DNA from: Bryobacterales bacterium
GTDB lineage: Bacteria > Acidobacteriota > Terriglobia > Bryobacterales > UBA6623
DNA: 57,216 bases
Reading direction: 5' to 3'
Assembly (NCBI GenBank): GCA_022823865.1
Contig: JAJEHF010000013.1
Coordinates: forward strand, 1 to 57,216
Shown here in pieces: positions 20,001-28,370 of this stretch (position 1 is the first letter of the stretch; every line of letters begins with the position of its first letter). A program made the translations under genes and the position numbers. The notes beneath the pieces are model-generated. The model was given only the letters and a program-made list of their open reading frames with translations. It searched no databases and had not been told where the DNA came from.

Positions 20001-23000
20001 GCGGGACTGGCCCACGATCCCGGGCACAAGGTGAATGCCGCCCTGGACGTGGTGGTGCCGGTCGCCCAGAGCGCGGAGGTTCGAGGGCGGACGCTGGCGG
20101 TCACCTTCTCCGAGGTCCTCGACACCGGGTCAAAACCGGCCGGAAGCGCCTTCACGGTGACGGCAACGCCGGAGGGCGGCACGGCCCGCTCCATCAGCGG
20201 CACGGGCACGGCGGCGGTTGTCGGCGGCACGGCGGCGGTCACGCTTGCCGGCTCGGTCGTGCCCGGCGAGGAACTCACGGTTGCCTACGCTCTGCCGGTC
20301 GGCGGCGGTCCGCTGCGGGACCCCTCCGAAAACGAGGTGGTCCCCTACTCCGGCCAGGAGGCGGCCAACGTCACCCCGCAGGGGCCGGCCTACACGCTCG
20401 TGCGCAACACGGTGCAGAGCGTAACCAACGAGTTCAATTTCGCCAACGGGGACCTGGCGCAGCCGTTCACCACCGGGGGCCAGGCCGGCGGCTACCGGCT
20501 GACCAGCGCGGAGATCTGGTTCAGGTACGCGGGCGACTCGGAGGTGACCTACAGCGTGAGCATCGTCAACGCCGCGACGGGCGGCGCGCCGGGCACCACC
20601 ACCCTAGGCACGCTGACAAACCCGGCCGCGCTGGCCGGGGGGCGCAACACGTTCACGGCCGCCGGCGAGGGCATCCAGCTGGACCGCAACACGAAGTACT
20701 TCCTAGTCTTCGACACGCTGACCGGCGGATCCAACTGGGGCGACTATGGGGCCGACCAGACGCGATCGGACGACGAGGACCCCGGCGCGGCGGCGGGCTG
20801 GAGCATAGGGAACGCGTACTATTTCCGGAATGGAGCCACGTGGACGCTATCGTCGTTCGCCGACCAACCGACACAGGATCGATACTCGGCACTGATCGCC
20901 GTCCACGGTCACGAGGAACGGTCGAAGACGCTGGTGGGGAACACCGGCCAGACCTCCGGCGCCAGCTCCTCCAACGCCGCCTTTAGCAACGACCACGCCC
21001 AGCCGTTCACCACGGGCAGCCACGACGGCGGATACCGGGTGACCTCCGTGCAGGTCGGGACCGACATCGACTCGCCGTCTAACTCGACCGAGCCGACGTA
21101 CGAGGTGAGCATCCGGTCCGATTCGTCCGGCGATCCCGGCACCAGCCTGGGCACGCTCGCCGGACCGGCCGCGCTGGCCGCGGGGACCAACACGTTCGCG
21201 GCCTCCGGCGCCGGCATCAAGCTGGACGACGGAACGAAGTACTTCCTGCAGGTGGACGTGAGCGCGGCGGGGGACCGGGGCGTCAAAGTCCAGCGCACCG
21301 CCACGAACGGAGAGGACGCGGGAGCGGCGGCGGGCTGGAGCATCGGGGACAAGTACCGGCGGAAAGGCAACACCGCCACGACTTGGAGCGAGGACGACAA
21401 CGAGGTGAAGGTCGCCGTCCGCGGGCACGGCATCGGACCGGCGTTCCAGAGCGCGGTGGTGGACGGGACGCGGCTGGTGGTGACCTTCGACGGGAGTCTG
21501 GGCTCAAGCGCGACGCCCGGCTCGGCGTTCGACCTCATCGCCACGAACTTGGGTGGCACGGCCCGCGGCATCGGCGGCACGGGCAGAGTGCGGATCTCCG
21601 GCAGGAAGGCGACCGTGACGCTGGCCCAGGAGGTGACCGCGGACGAGGCGCTGACGCTGCGCTACACCCCGCCTGCCGCCGGCGCGCTGGGGGACGGCAG
21701 CGGCAACTGGGTGGACGGCTTCTCAGGACGGGATGTGAACAACGACTGGGGGAGCACACCGTTCGTGACGGCGGTGACGATCACCTCGACCCCGGGGGGC
21801 GACGCGAACTCCGACGGCACGCCGGACACCTACGGATTGGGCGAGACGATCCTGATCCGGCTGTCCTTCAGCAAGGCGGTGGCAGTCACGGGCACGCCGC
21901 GGCTGACGATCGCAATGCGTGATGGCTTCAATCGCTGGGCGTTTTACGTCAGAGACACCAGCGGCCCGACTGAGCTGATGTTCGCCCACACTGTGGCGGC
22001 ACCGGACCACTCAAACGGCATCGAGGTGTTGCAGAACACGCTGAGTCTCAACGGCGGGAAGATCGTCGCCCAAGCGGACGGCTCGGTCGACGCGATACTG
22101 ACGCACGCGGGGCTGGCCCAACAACGCGGCCACGGAGTGGGCCACTGGCTTGTGGAGACGATCCCGCCGACCCCGCGGATCGCCGAGGTGTCCCGGCAGA
22201 CCCTAGCCGTCGGCTTCACCGAGTACCTCGACAGCGGGTCGGCGCCGCCGGGCAGTGCCTTCACGGTCACGGCCACGCCGCCGGGCGGGACGGCCCGCAC
22301 CATCCGCGGCACGGGCATCGCGTCGGTTTCCGGCGGCGCGGCGACGGTGACGCTGGCCGGCTCGGTCGCGACCGGCGAGGCGGTCACGGTCCGGTACGCC
22401 AAGTCCACCAGCGGCCCGTTACGGGACCTCCGCAGCAACGAGGCGCGCGGCTTCTCGGGCCAGCAGGCGGCCAACGGCACCCCGGCGGGGCCGCGGCTCG
22501 TGAGCAACACGGGGCAGAGGTCAGTCACCCTCGACCCCAACGCCCCGTTCGACAACTCTGTCGCGGAGTTCGGCGCCGACCTCTCGCAGGCGTTCACCAC
22601 CGGCAGCTACAGCGGCGGCTACAGGCTGAACAGCGTGGAGATCCACATGGCGAGGGCGTTCCCGACGGGGCTGCCCTACAGGGTGAGCATCCGGAACACC
22701 GAGGCGTCCGGCGCGCCGGGCAGCACCGTCGTGGGCACGCTGACCAACCCGGCCTCGCTGGTCGTCGGGCTCAACGCATTCACGGCCGCCGGCGAGGGCA
22801 TCCAGCTGGCCGCCAACACGACGTACTGCGTGGTCCTGACCCCGCAGTACAGCGTTAAGAGATTCAGGGACATTGCGATCAGCCTGACGCTTTCGAACTC
22901 CGAGGATGCCAGCGGGACCGTAGGGTTCAGCATCGCGAATACCAGATGGGTTCGAGTCCTCACTCCAACAATCCCTTGGGAGAAAGTCACTGCCACCAGA

Positions 23001-26000
23001 ACCGTTTGGAAGATGGCCATCAACGGTGCCGAGGAACGGTCGACCGCGCTGAGAAGCAACACCGGGCAGACCGCATCGGCCAGCTCATCGGACGCCGCCT
23101 TCGGCAACGACCACGCCCAGTGGTTCCGTACCGGCAGCCAGACCGGCGGCTACCGGCTGACCAGACTGCAGCTCGGCACGAACATCGGCACTCCCGCCAA
23201 CACGACCGCGCCGACCTACAGCGTGAGCATCCGGAACCCGGCCACCAACAATTCCCAAATCCCCGGCACCTTGGCGGGCGATCTGGAGAATCCGGACGCG
23301 CTGGCCGCCGGGGGGCTCAACACCTTCGCGGCCACCGGCGTGGGCATCAAGCTGGCCGCCAGCACGACCTACTTCGCAGTGCTGGACGTGAGCGCCGCGG
23401 GGGACAAGGCCGTCCAGATCCAGCGCACGAACACGAACAACGCAGATGCGGGCGGGGCTACGGGCTGGACCCACGGCCAGCAGTCCCGGCGGAGGACGAA
23501 CTCGGCCACCGACTGGAGCGGCGGCGTCGACGACGACCACGAGCTGAAGTTCGCCATCTACGGGCACGGCGTGGGGCCGGGGTTCCAGAGCGCGACGGTG
23601 ACCGGGGACCAGCTGGTGGTGACCTTTGCCGGGAATCTGGGCACGGGCACGACGGTGTCCGGCACGGTCTTCGACGTGACCGCCACGAATCCGGACGGCA
23701 CGTCCCGCGGCATCGGCGGCACGGGCAACGTGACCATCTCGGGGGCCACGGCGACCGTGACGCTGGCCTCGGCGGTGACCTGGGACGAGACGGTGACGCT
23801 GAGCTACTCCCCGCCGGCCGCCGGGGCGCTGGGGGACGGCAGCGGCAACTGGGTGGACCCCTTCTCCGACCAGGCGCTGACGAACGACACGACGGCGCCG
23901 CTGCTCGTCGGCAACACCGGTCAGACGTCGGACGGCGGCACCATCGGATTCGGCACGGTCTCGGGGGTTAACTGGCTCATCGGGCAAACCTTCACGACCG
24001 GCGGCAACACGGCCGGCTACACGCTCTCCTCAGTCGACGTGAAGCTGGCCTCCGGAACGCCCTCCTCCAATACCCGGGTGAGCATCTACACCACCTCCTC
24101 CGGCAGCCCCAGCGCCAGCCTGCACGTGCTGACCAACCCCTCTTCGCTCACCGGCAATGCGACCAACAAGTTCACGGCGGCCGCGGGCACGTCCCTGGAC
24201 GCGAACACGACCTACGCCGTGGTCTTCGAGGTCACCAGCGGAACGGTCACAACCACCCTGGACCGGACCGCCAGCGATGCCGAGGACTCGGGCGGGGCCA
24301 GCGGATGGAGCATCGGTGACAGGCACCATACGAAGCAGGGCCCCGGCACCTGGACGGAGAGAGACCCAACCATTAGCGAGGTACCGCTGATCGCGATCAG
24401 GGGGACGGCGAAGACGCTCGTGATAACGCCGCCCCCCTTGGACCCGCCGCCCCCCCCGTCGGACACGACGGCGCCGACGGTGGTGAGCGCCACAGTGGAC
24501 GGGGCGGCGTTGACGCTGGCCTTCAGCGAGGACCTGGACACGACGGCGGCCCCGGCCGCGTCGCGCTTCACCGTCTCCGGGACCGCGAGCACCACGACGG
24601 TGACCGCCGTTGGGTTCAAGAGCGGCGACGCGAGGTCCGTGGAGCTGGCCCTGAGCCGGCCGGTGACCGGAAGCGAAACCGGGATCACGGTCGCGTACGC
24701 GAAGGGGAGCGATGCGAACCCGCTGAAGGACAAGGCGTCCCCCGCGAACGAGGTCGCGGACTTCTCCGGCGTGTTGGTGACCAACAACACGCCGGCGACG
24801 GAGACGCCCGTGACGCTAGTCAGCAATACCGGGCAGGCGTCGGATGGCGGCGCCCTTTTGGTAGGCCCATCCTCAGGGGTTCACTGGTCCCAAGCGATAA
24901 CCTTCACGACCGGCGGCAACTCGGCCGGCTACACGCTCTCCGAAGTCGATGTGAAGCTGGCCTCCCACACGCCCTCCGCCAATACCCAAGTGAGCATCTA
25001 CACCACGACCGGCACCCCCCCGGTCCCCAGCACCAGCCTGCACGTGCTCAACAACCCCTCCTCGCTCACCGCCAGCGCGGTCAACACGTTCACGGCGGAC
25101 GCGGGCGCGTCACTGGCTGCGAGCACGACCTACGCCGTGGTCGTCGAGGTCAACACCAGCGGAACAGACAGAACCGAGCTTGACCGGACGGCTAGCGATG
25201 CCGAGGATGGCGGCTCGGCCAGCGGATGGAGCATTGGCAACACGAGAATCAATCGGCAGGGCACCGGCAGCTGGAACTATTCAACCCATTCCTCGGTACC
25301 GCTGATCGGGATCAAGGGGGCGGCGACGACGGACACGACGGCGCCGACGGTGGTGAGCGCCACAGTGGACGGGACGGTGTTGACGCTGGCCTTCAGCGAG
25401 GACCTGGACACGACGGCGGCCCCGGCCGCGTCGCGCTTCACCGTCTCCGGGACTGCGAGCGCCACGACGGTGACCGCCGTGGCGTTCAAGAGCGGCGACG
25501 CGAAGTCCGTGGAGCTCACCCTGAGCCCGGCGGTGCCCGCAAGCGACAGCGGGATCACCGTCGCGTACGCGAAGGGGAGCGATGCGAACCCGCTCAAGGA
25601 CACGGCGGCCACCCCGAACGAGGTCGCGGACTTCTCCGGCCAGGCGGTCGTGCAGGTCGTGACGCTCGTCGGCAATACCGAGCAGACCTCGGATACCAGC
25701 CACCGCACAGTCGGCGTGGTCTCGGGGGTGAACCGTTCCGCAGCGCTTTCCTTCACGACCGGCGGCAACACGGCCGGCTACACGCTCTCCGCGGTCGACG
25801 TGAAGCTGTCCTCCGGATCGCCCTCGGCCAATACCAAGGTGAGCATCTACACCACCTCCTCCGGCAGCCCCGACTCCAGCCTGCACGTGCTGAACACCCC
25901 CTCTTCGCTCAGCGCCAGCGCGACCAACACGTTCACGGCGGACGCGGGCGCGACCCTGGCTGCGAACACGACCTACGCCGTGGTCTTCGAGGCCAGCAGC

Positions 26001-27911
26001 GGCCAAACCAACCTGGACCAGACAACTAGCGATGCCGAGGACCCGGGCGCGGCCAGCGGATGGAGCATCGACACCCATACACGTAGCAAGGACGGCAGCG
26101 GCAGCTGGAGTCTGTCAGGCAGTACGATACCGCTGATCGCGATCAAGGGGACGGCGAAGACGTTCGTGATAACGCCGCGGCCGGGCACCACGCCGCAGGG
26201 CCCCTCGGGCGCGAGCGAGCGGCCGCGCCGCGACCCCGTGCCGCTGCAGCTGGCGCTGTGGACCGACCGGCCCGCCTACCGCGCCGGCGAGAGCGTCCGC
26301 CTGTACCGCACCCTCGACCCCCACGAAGACGAGGCCCGCTACCACACCTTCGTCTATCTGGAGCGGGCTGGGGGCGAGGAAGGCGAGGAGGCCGAAGAAG
26401 GCGAGGAGGCGGAGGGAGTCGAGGAGGCCGAGGAGGGCAAGGAGCGGAGCTATCTCTCCCCTCTGTCTGCCGCGGCGGAGTTGCACGCCGATCCCGTCAA
26501 TGACCGCGGCATGCCGGAGGACCTTGCCAAGGCGTGGCGCCTCACCCCCGCCGACCGGGAACTGATCTTCGAGGTCCCCGTCCCCGAACCGGGCCTGTGG
26601 CAGTTCGTGCTCGAGCTGCGGCCCGGGGGGCCGATGGAGCAGGACCGCGGCTTCGAGGAGCCCTTGAGAACCCGCCGGGCCTGGGCCAAGTTCGTCGTCG
26701 CCGAGGGCGGCCAGCTGCTCAACCGGCGCGGCTTCACCCGCGAGGTCAAGACCGAGCTGACGCTGCGCGCCGACAGGATCTACTACCTGCTGCACCAGAT
26801 GTTCGTCCGCGACGGGGCCACGCTGACGATCGAGCCCGGCACGTACCTGCAGGCCTTCGGCCCGCAGACCGCGATCATCGTCGAGCCGGGCGGCCAGATC
26901 GTGGCCGAGGGCACCCGCGAGGCGCCGGTGGTGCTGACCTGCGTCGATCCGGTCGGACAGCGCAAGCCAGGCTGCTGGGGCGGCCTGCGCCTGCTGGGCC
27001 GGGCGCCGGTGACCCGCCTGGAGGGCAGCGTGCCGGGCGTGCTGCCTGCCGAGCGGGCGGTCTACGGGGGGACGGACGCAGAGGACTCCTCCGGCGTGCT
27101 GCGCTACGTGCGCGTGGAGTTCGCCGGGGCGGCCGCCGAGCCGGAGGCGAGCGCTCCGGCGATCGGGCTGTACGGGGCCGGCTCGGGCACGGTCCTGGAT
27201 CACGTCCAGGCGCGCGCCAGCGGCGGCGACGGCATCGCCTTCAGCGGCGGCACCGCCACCTGCAGCCACTGTATTGCCAGCGCCTCGAGCGGCGCCGGCC
27301 TGTCGTGGGAGCGGGGCTGGCAGGGCACCGGCTCGCATGTGTACGTGCAGCACGGTCGCGAGGGCGGCGACGGCCTGGCCGGCGCCCACGACCCCGAAGG
27401 CCATGACCGCGAGCCGCGCTCGCACCCGACCCTGTCCAACGTCACCCTGGTGCACGCCGCGCCCTACGGCCGGAACGCGCGCAAGGCGGTCGCCGTGCAG
27501 CTCTCCACCGGCAGCGCCATCCGCGCCTACGACTTGGTGGCGACCCACTTCGGCGGCGGCGCGATCGAGGCCTCGGGCCGCTCGCGCCTGCTGTTCTTAG
27601 ACGGCGAGAGCTCGGTCTACGGCGCGCTGCTGTGGCTCAACGGCGCGCCCCAGGTGCCGCGCGGCTTCGCGGACGCGGTGGAGTTCTCGGCGAGCAACCC
27701 GCAATTGCGCGACGTGCGCGACTTCGCCAACCCCGACCCGCGCCCCAAGACGTCCCTGTCCGTCGTGAACTACGTCTTGGACGTTGAAGCGTACAACCGG
27801 GCGGGCTACATCGGAGCCTTCCACTGGGAGGAGAACTGGCTCGACGAATGGACCGTGTTCGGACCCGAGTCCCTGTATGACCTGCGGGAGAGGGGCGCGG
27901 ACGGGAACTAG
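17043..27911 (+). CDS. Giant repetitive secreted/surface protein with C-terminal beta-helix
   Basis: 3622 aa from GTG at 17043; the first residues MAIALALPLVFPAALDVLAQ look like the core and cleavage site of a signal peptide without a charged n-region. Four modules recur. Module A starts like FVTAVEITSTP with DGTPDTYG (about residues 24, 732, 867, 1573). Module B is a SwmB/Ig-like unit such as FTEFLDTASQPAGSAFTVTA (about 165, 1008, 1715), with shorter forms at 627, 1467 and 2181 and a TAPTVVSATVDG form at 2477 and 2767. Module C resembles choice-of-anchor-R domains (NTGQ at the start, FTTG, GYRLTS or GYTLS; nine copies from 278 to 2876). A highly acidic Glu-rich linker lies near 3111-3134 and a right-handed beta-helix-like region from about 3229 to the end, with GATLTIEPGTYLQAFGP. 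Role inferred: adhesin or large cell-surface protein. Confidence 0.85.
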   Translation: MAIALALPLVFPAALDVLAQTAPSVTAVEITSTPMGDANSDDTPETYGGEETIKVRLTFSAAVVVTPSTPTNPPNLRISLGSGSGNDRLVYYDSGSGSTQLKFVYRVDTADVSTLGIAVLQNSLVLNDGTIAAQADSSINAVLTHTGLARDPNHKVNGSLDTAAPGPQSARVDGRRLEVIFTEFLDTASQPAGSAFTVTATPEGGTARSISGTGTAAVVGGTATVILAGSVAPGEALTVAYAKPASGPLRDTAENEVADFSGQEATNITPQGPAYTLVRNTGQSVDSGFIFATGDIAQSFTTGSQTGGYRLTSAEIYLKNAGTSSVTYSVSIVNAASGPLPGSTVLGTLEKPDALVGGRNTFTAAGEGIQLDASTTYFLVFDTLTGGFNWFDYEADLAASDDEDPGAAAGWSIGNAHYQRSGSTWTQASEISPGKRGSALIAVNGHEARSKTLVANTGQTSAASSTNAAFSNDQAQPFDTGSNSGGYRLTAVQVETAIDNPGNATAPTYEVSIRSDSSGDPGDSEGTLEKPSALSQGVSTFTASGAGIKLDDSETYFVLIDVSAAGNKGVKVQRTTTNAEDSGAAAGWSIGDTYRRRGNSDTDWTSATDDANEVKIAVRGHGIGPDFQSAEVDGNELEVTFAGNLGASATPGTAFDIIATKPDGTARGIGGTGSATISGAKATVTLAQRVDPDETLTLRYTPPVVGALGNGSGNWVDAFSGEQASNANEGTPFVTAVEIISTPSTDSDADGTVDAYGSRETIQVQLTFGYAVAVTGTPRLKIDLSSADGDEKWAEYADGDGTTQLTFAYSVGTTDVSTAGIAVLQDTLELNSGTVVAQADSTLNAILAHAGLAHDPGHKVNGNLAVPFVSAVAITSTPLIDVDNNGTPDTYGGLEKIRVRLTVSAAVAVTGTPRLQIDLSTNSGGERWAEYASGSGTTALTFAYTVGTGGDDLSTEGIAVIRNTLQLNGGTIVAQSDSTLNAILTHAGLAHDPGHKVNAALDVVVPVAQSAEVRGRTLAVTFSEVLDTGSKPAGSAFTVTATPEGGTARSISGTGTAAVVGGTAAVTLAGSVVPGEELTVAYALPVGGGPLRDPSENEVVPYSGQEAANVTPQGPAYTLVRNTVQSVTNEFNFANGDLAQPFTTGGQAGGYRLTSAEIWFRYAGDSEVTYSVSIVNAATGGAPGTTTLGTLTNPAALAGGRNTFTAAGEGIQLDRNTKYFLVFDTLTGGSNWGDYGADQTRSDDEDPGAAAGWSIGNAYYFRNGATWTLSSFADQPTQDRYSALIAVHGHEERSKTLVGNTGQTSGASSSNAAFSNDHAQPFTTGSHDGGYRVTSVQVGTDIDSPSNSTEPTYEVSIRSDSSGDPGTSLGTLAGPAALAAGTNTFAASGAGIKLDDGTKYFLQVDVSAAGDRGVKVQRTATNGEDAGAAAGWSIGDKYRRKGNTATTWSEDDNEVKVAVRGHGIGPAFQSAVVDGTRLVVTFDGSLGSSATPGSAFDLIATNLGGTARGIGGTGRVRISGRKATVTLAQEVTADEALTLRYTPPAAGALGDGSGNWVDGFSGRDVNNDWGSTPFVTAVTITSTPGGDANSDGTPDTYGLGETILIRLSFSKAVAVTGTPRLTIAMRDGFNRWAFYVRDTSGPTELMFAHTVAAPDHSNGIEVLQNTLSLNGGKIVAQADGSVDAILTHAGLAQQRGHGVGHWLVETIPPTPRIAEVSRQTLAVGFTEYLDSGSAPPGSAFTVTATPPGGTARTIRGTGIASVSGGAATVTLAGSVATGEAVTVRYAKSTSGPLRDLRSNEARGFSGQQAANGTPAGPRLVSNTGQRSVTLDPNAPFDNSVAEFGADLSQAFTTGSYSGGYRLNSVEIHMARAFPTGLPYRVSIRNTEASGAPGSTVVGTLTNPASLVVGLNAFTAAGEGIQLAANTTYCVVLTPQYSVKRFRDIAISLTLSNSEDASGTVGFSIANTRWVRVLTPTIPWEKVTATRTVWKMAINGAEERSTALRSNTGQTASASSSDAAFGNDHAQWFRTGSQTGGYRLTRLQLGTNIGTPANTTAPTYSVSIRNPATNNSQIPGTLAGDLENPDALAAGGLNTFAATGVGIKLAASTTYFAVLDVSAAGDKAVQIQRTNTNNADAGGATGWTHGQQSRRRTNSATDWSGGVDDDHELKFAIYGHGVGPGFQSATVTGDQLVVTFAGNLGTGTTVSGTVFDVTATNPDGTSRGIGGTGNVTISGATATVTLASAVTWDETVTLSYSPPAAGALGDGSGNWVDPFSDQALTNDTTAPLLVGNTGQTSDGGTIGFGTVSGVNWLIGQTFTTGGNTAGYTLSSVDVKLASGTPSSNTRVSIYTTSSGSPSASLHVLTNPSSLTGNATNKFTAAAGTSLDANTTYAVVFEVTSGTVTTTLDRTASDAEDSGGASGWSIGDRHHTKQGPGTWTERDPTISEVPLIAIRGTAKTLVITPPPLDPPPPPSDTTAPTVVSATVDGAALTLAFSEDLDTTAAPAASRFTVSGTASTTTVTAVGFKSGDARSVELALSRPVTGSETGITVAYAKGSDANPLKDKASPANEVADFSGVLVTNNTPATETPVTLVSNTGQASDGGALLVGPSSGVHWSQAITFTTGGNSAGYTLSEVDVKLASHTPSANTQVSIYTTTGTPPVPSTSLHVLNNPSSLTASAVNTFTADAGASLAASTTYAVVVEVNTSGTDRTELDRTASDAEDGGSASGWSIGNTRINRQGTGSWNYSTHSSVPLIGIKGAATTDTTAPTVVSATVDGTVLTLAFSEDLDTTAAPAASRFTVSGTASATTVTAVAFKSGDAKSVELTLSPAVPASDSGITVAYAKGSDANPLKDTAATPNEVADFSGQAVVQVVTLVGNTEQTSDTSHRTVGVVSGVNRSAALSFTTGGNTAGYTLSAVDVKLSSGSPSANTKVSIYTTSSGSPDSSLHVLNTPSSLSASATNTFTADAGATLAANTTYAVVFEASSGQTNLDQTTSDAEDPGAASGWSIDTHTRSKDGSGSWSLSGSTIPLIAIKGTAKTFVITPRPGTTPQGPSGASERPRRDPVPLQLALWTDRPAYRAGESVRLYRTLDPHEDEARYHTFVYLERAGGEEGEEAEEGEEAEGVEEAEEGKERSYLSPLSAAAELHADPVNDRGMPEDLAKAWRLTPADRELIFEVPVPEPGLWQFVLELRPGGPMEQDRGFEEPLRTRRAWAKFVVAEGGQLLNRRGFTREVKTELTLRADRIYYLLHQMFVRDGATLTIEPGTYLQAFGPQTAIIVEPGGQIVAEGTREAPVVLTCVDPVGQRKPGCWGGLRLLGRAPVTRLEGSVPGVLPAERAVYGGTDAEDSSGVLRYVRVEFAGAAAEPEASAPAIGLYGAGSGTVLDHVQARASGGDGIAFSGGTATCSHCIASASSGAGLSWERGWQGTGSHVYVQHGREGGDGLAGAHDPEGHDREPRSHPTLSNVTLVHAAPYGRNARKAVAVQLSTGSAIRAYDLVATHFGGGAIEASGRSRLLFLDGESSVYGALLWLNGAPQVPRGFADAVEFSASNPQLRDVRDFANPDPRPKTSLSVVNYVLDVEAYNRAGYIGAFHWEENWLDEWTVFGPESLYDLRERGADGN
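17541..22500 (+). repeat. About 2.5-kb super-repeat inside the giant gene
   Basis: The modules are arranged as A-B-C-C-B' blocks. Corresponding positions in block 1 and block 2 are about 840 codons apart (B 165 to 1008, C 278 to 1120, C 455 to 1297, B' 627 to 1467). At the DNA level the run AGCGCCTTCACGGTGACGGC at 17622 recurs at 20145, an offset of 2523 bases, with near-identity continuing for about 90 bases. Block 3 (from about residue 1573) is the same order with one A module less than block 2. Confidence 0.75.
24461..26200 (+). repeat. 870-bp tandem duplication in the giant gene
   Basis: The sequence from GGACACGACGGCGCCGACGG at 24461 recurs at 25331, exactly 870 bases (290 codons) later. 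The first about 200 bases are nearly identical, and the remainder encodes the same SwmB-plus-choice-of-anchor-R pair with more substitutions. The in-frame offset preserves the reading frame. Confidence 0.8.
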
Positions 27912-28370
27912 CCCCGCTCATCCCGGCGAGGCCGCCAAGCCGACCGCCGCCTTCCGGCAGGCTGCGAAGCGGACTTCCGGGCAGTGCCGACAGGCACGGC
28001 CCTCGCCGCCCTTTCAAGCACCGCGAGAAAGGCGCTTCGGAATTCGGCTCACTGCCTCGGCCAGCTAACAGAGCGACCCATGACCCGGCACTCGCACGAG
28101 AGCAGTCAGCTTCCGATTCGGACCTCCCCCTCGACGTGCAGCAGTCGCGATCCGGGAGAAATTGCCAATAGCAATGATGTACCGGAACTTGGTTGGTCTT
28201 GGCCACCGAACACGATGTGTCCTGCCCCATGGCAGTTTTCGCGTCCGGGCTGTCCAGCGCTCGCGGTTGTACGGCCCGGATCGCGCAGTGAACCTACCCG
28301 GGCGAATCGCGATGCCGGACCCGCCGAGCAGTCACGAACGCGAGAGTTCGATCTGGCATACACTGAACGA
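27912..28370. other. Gap without recognisable gene
   Basis: About 460 bases between the giant gene and the redoxin gene. No reading frame in it resembles a known protein, and no clear terminator hairpin with a T-run was seen. The promoter of the redoxin operon should lie at its right end. Confidence 0.4.
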
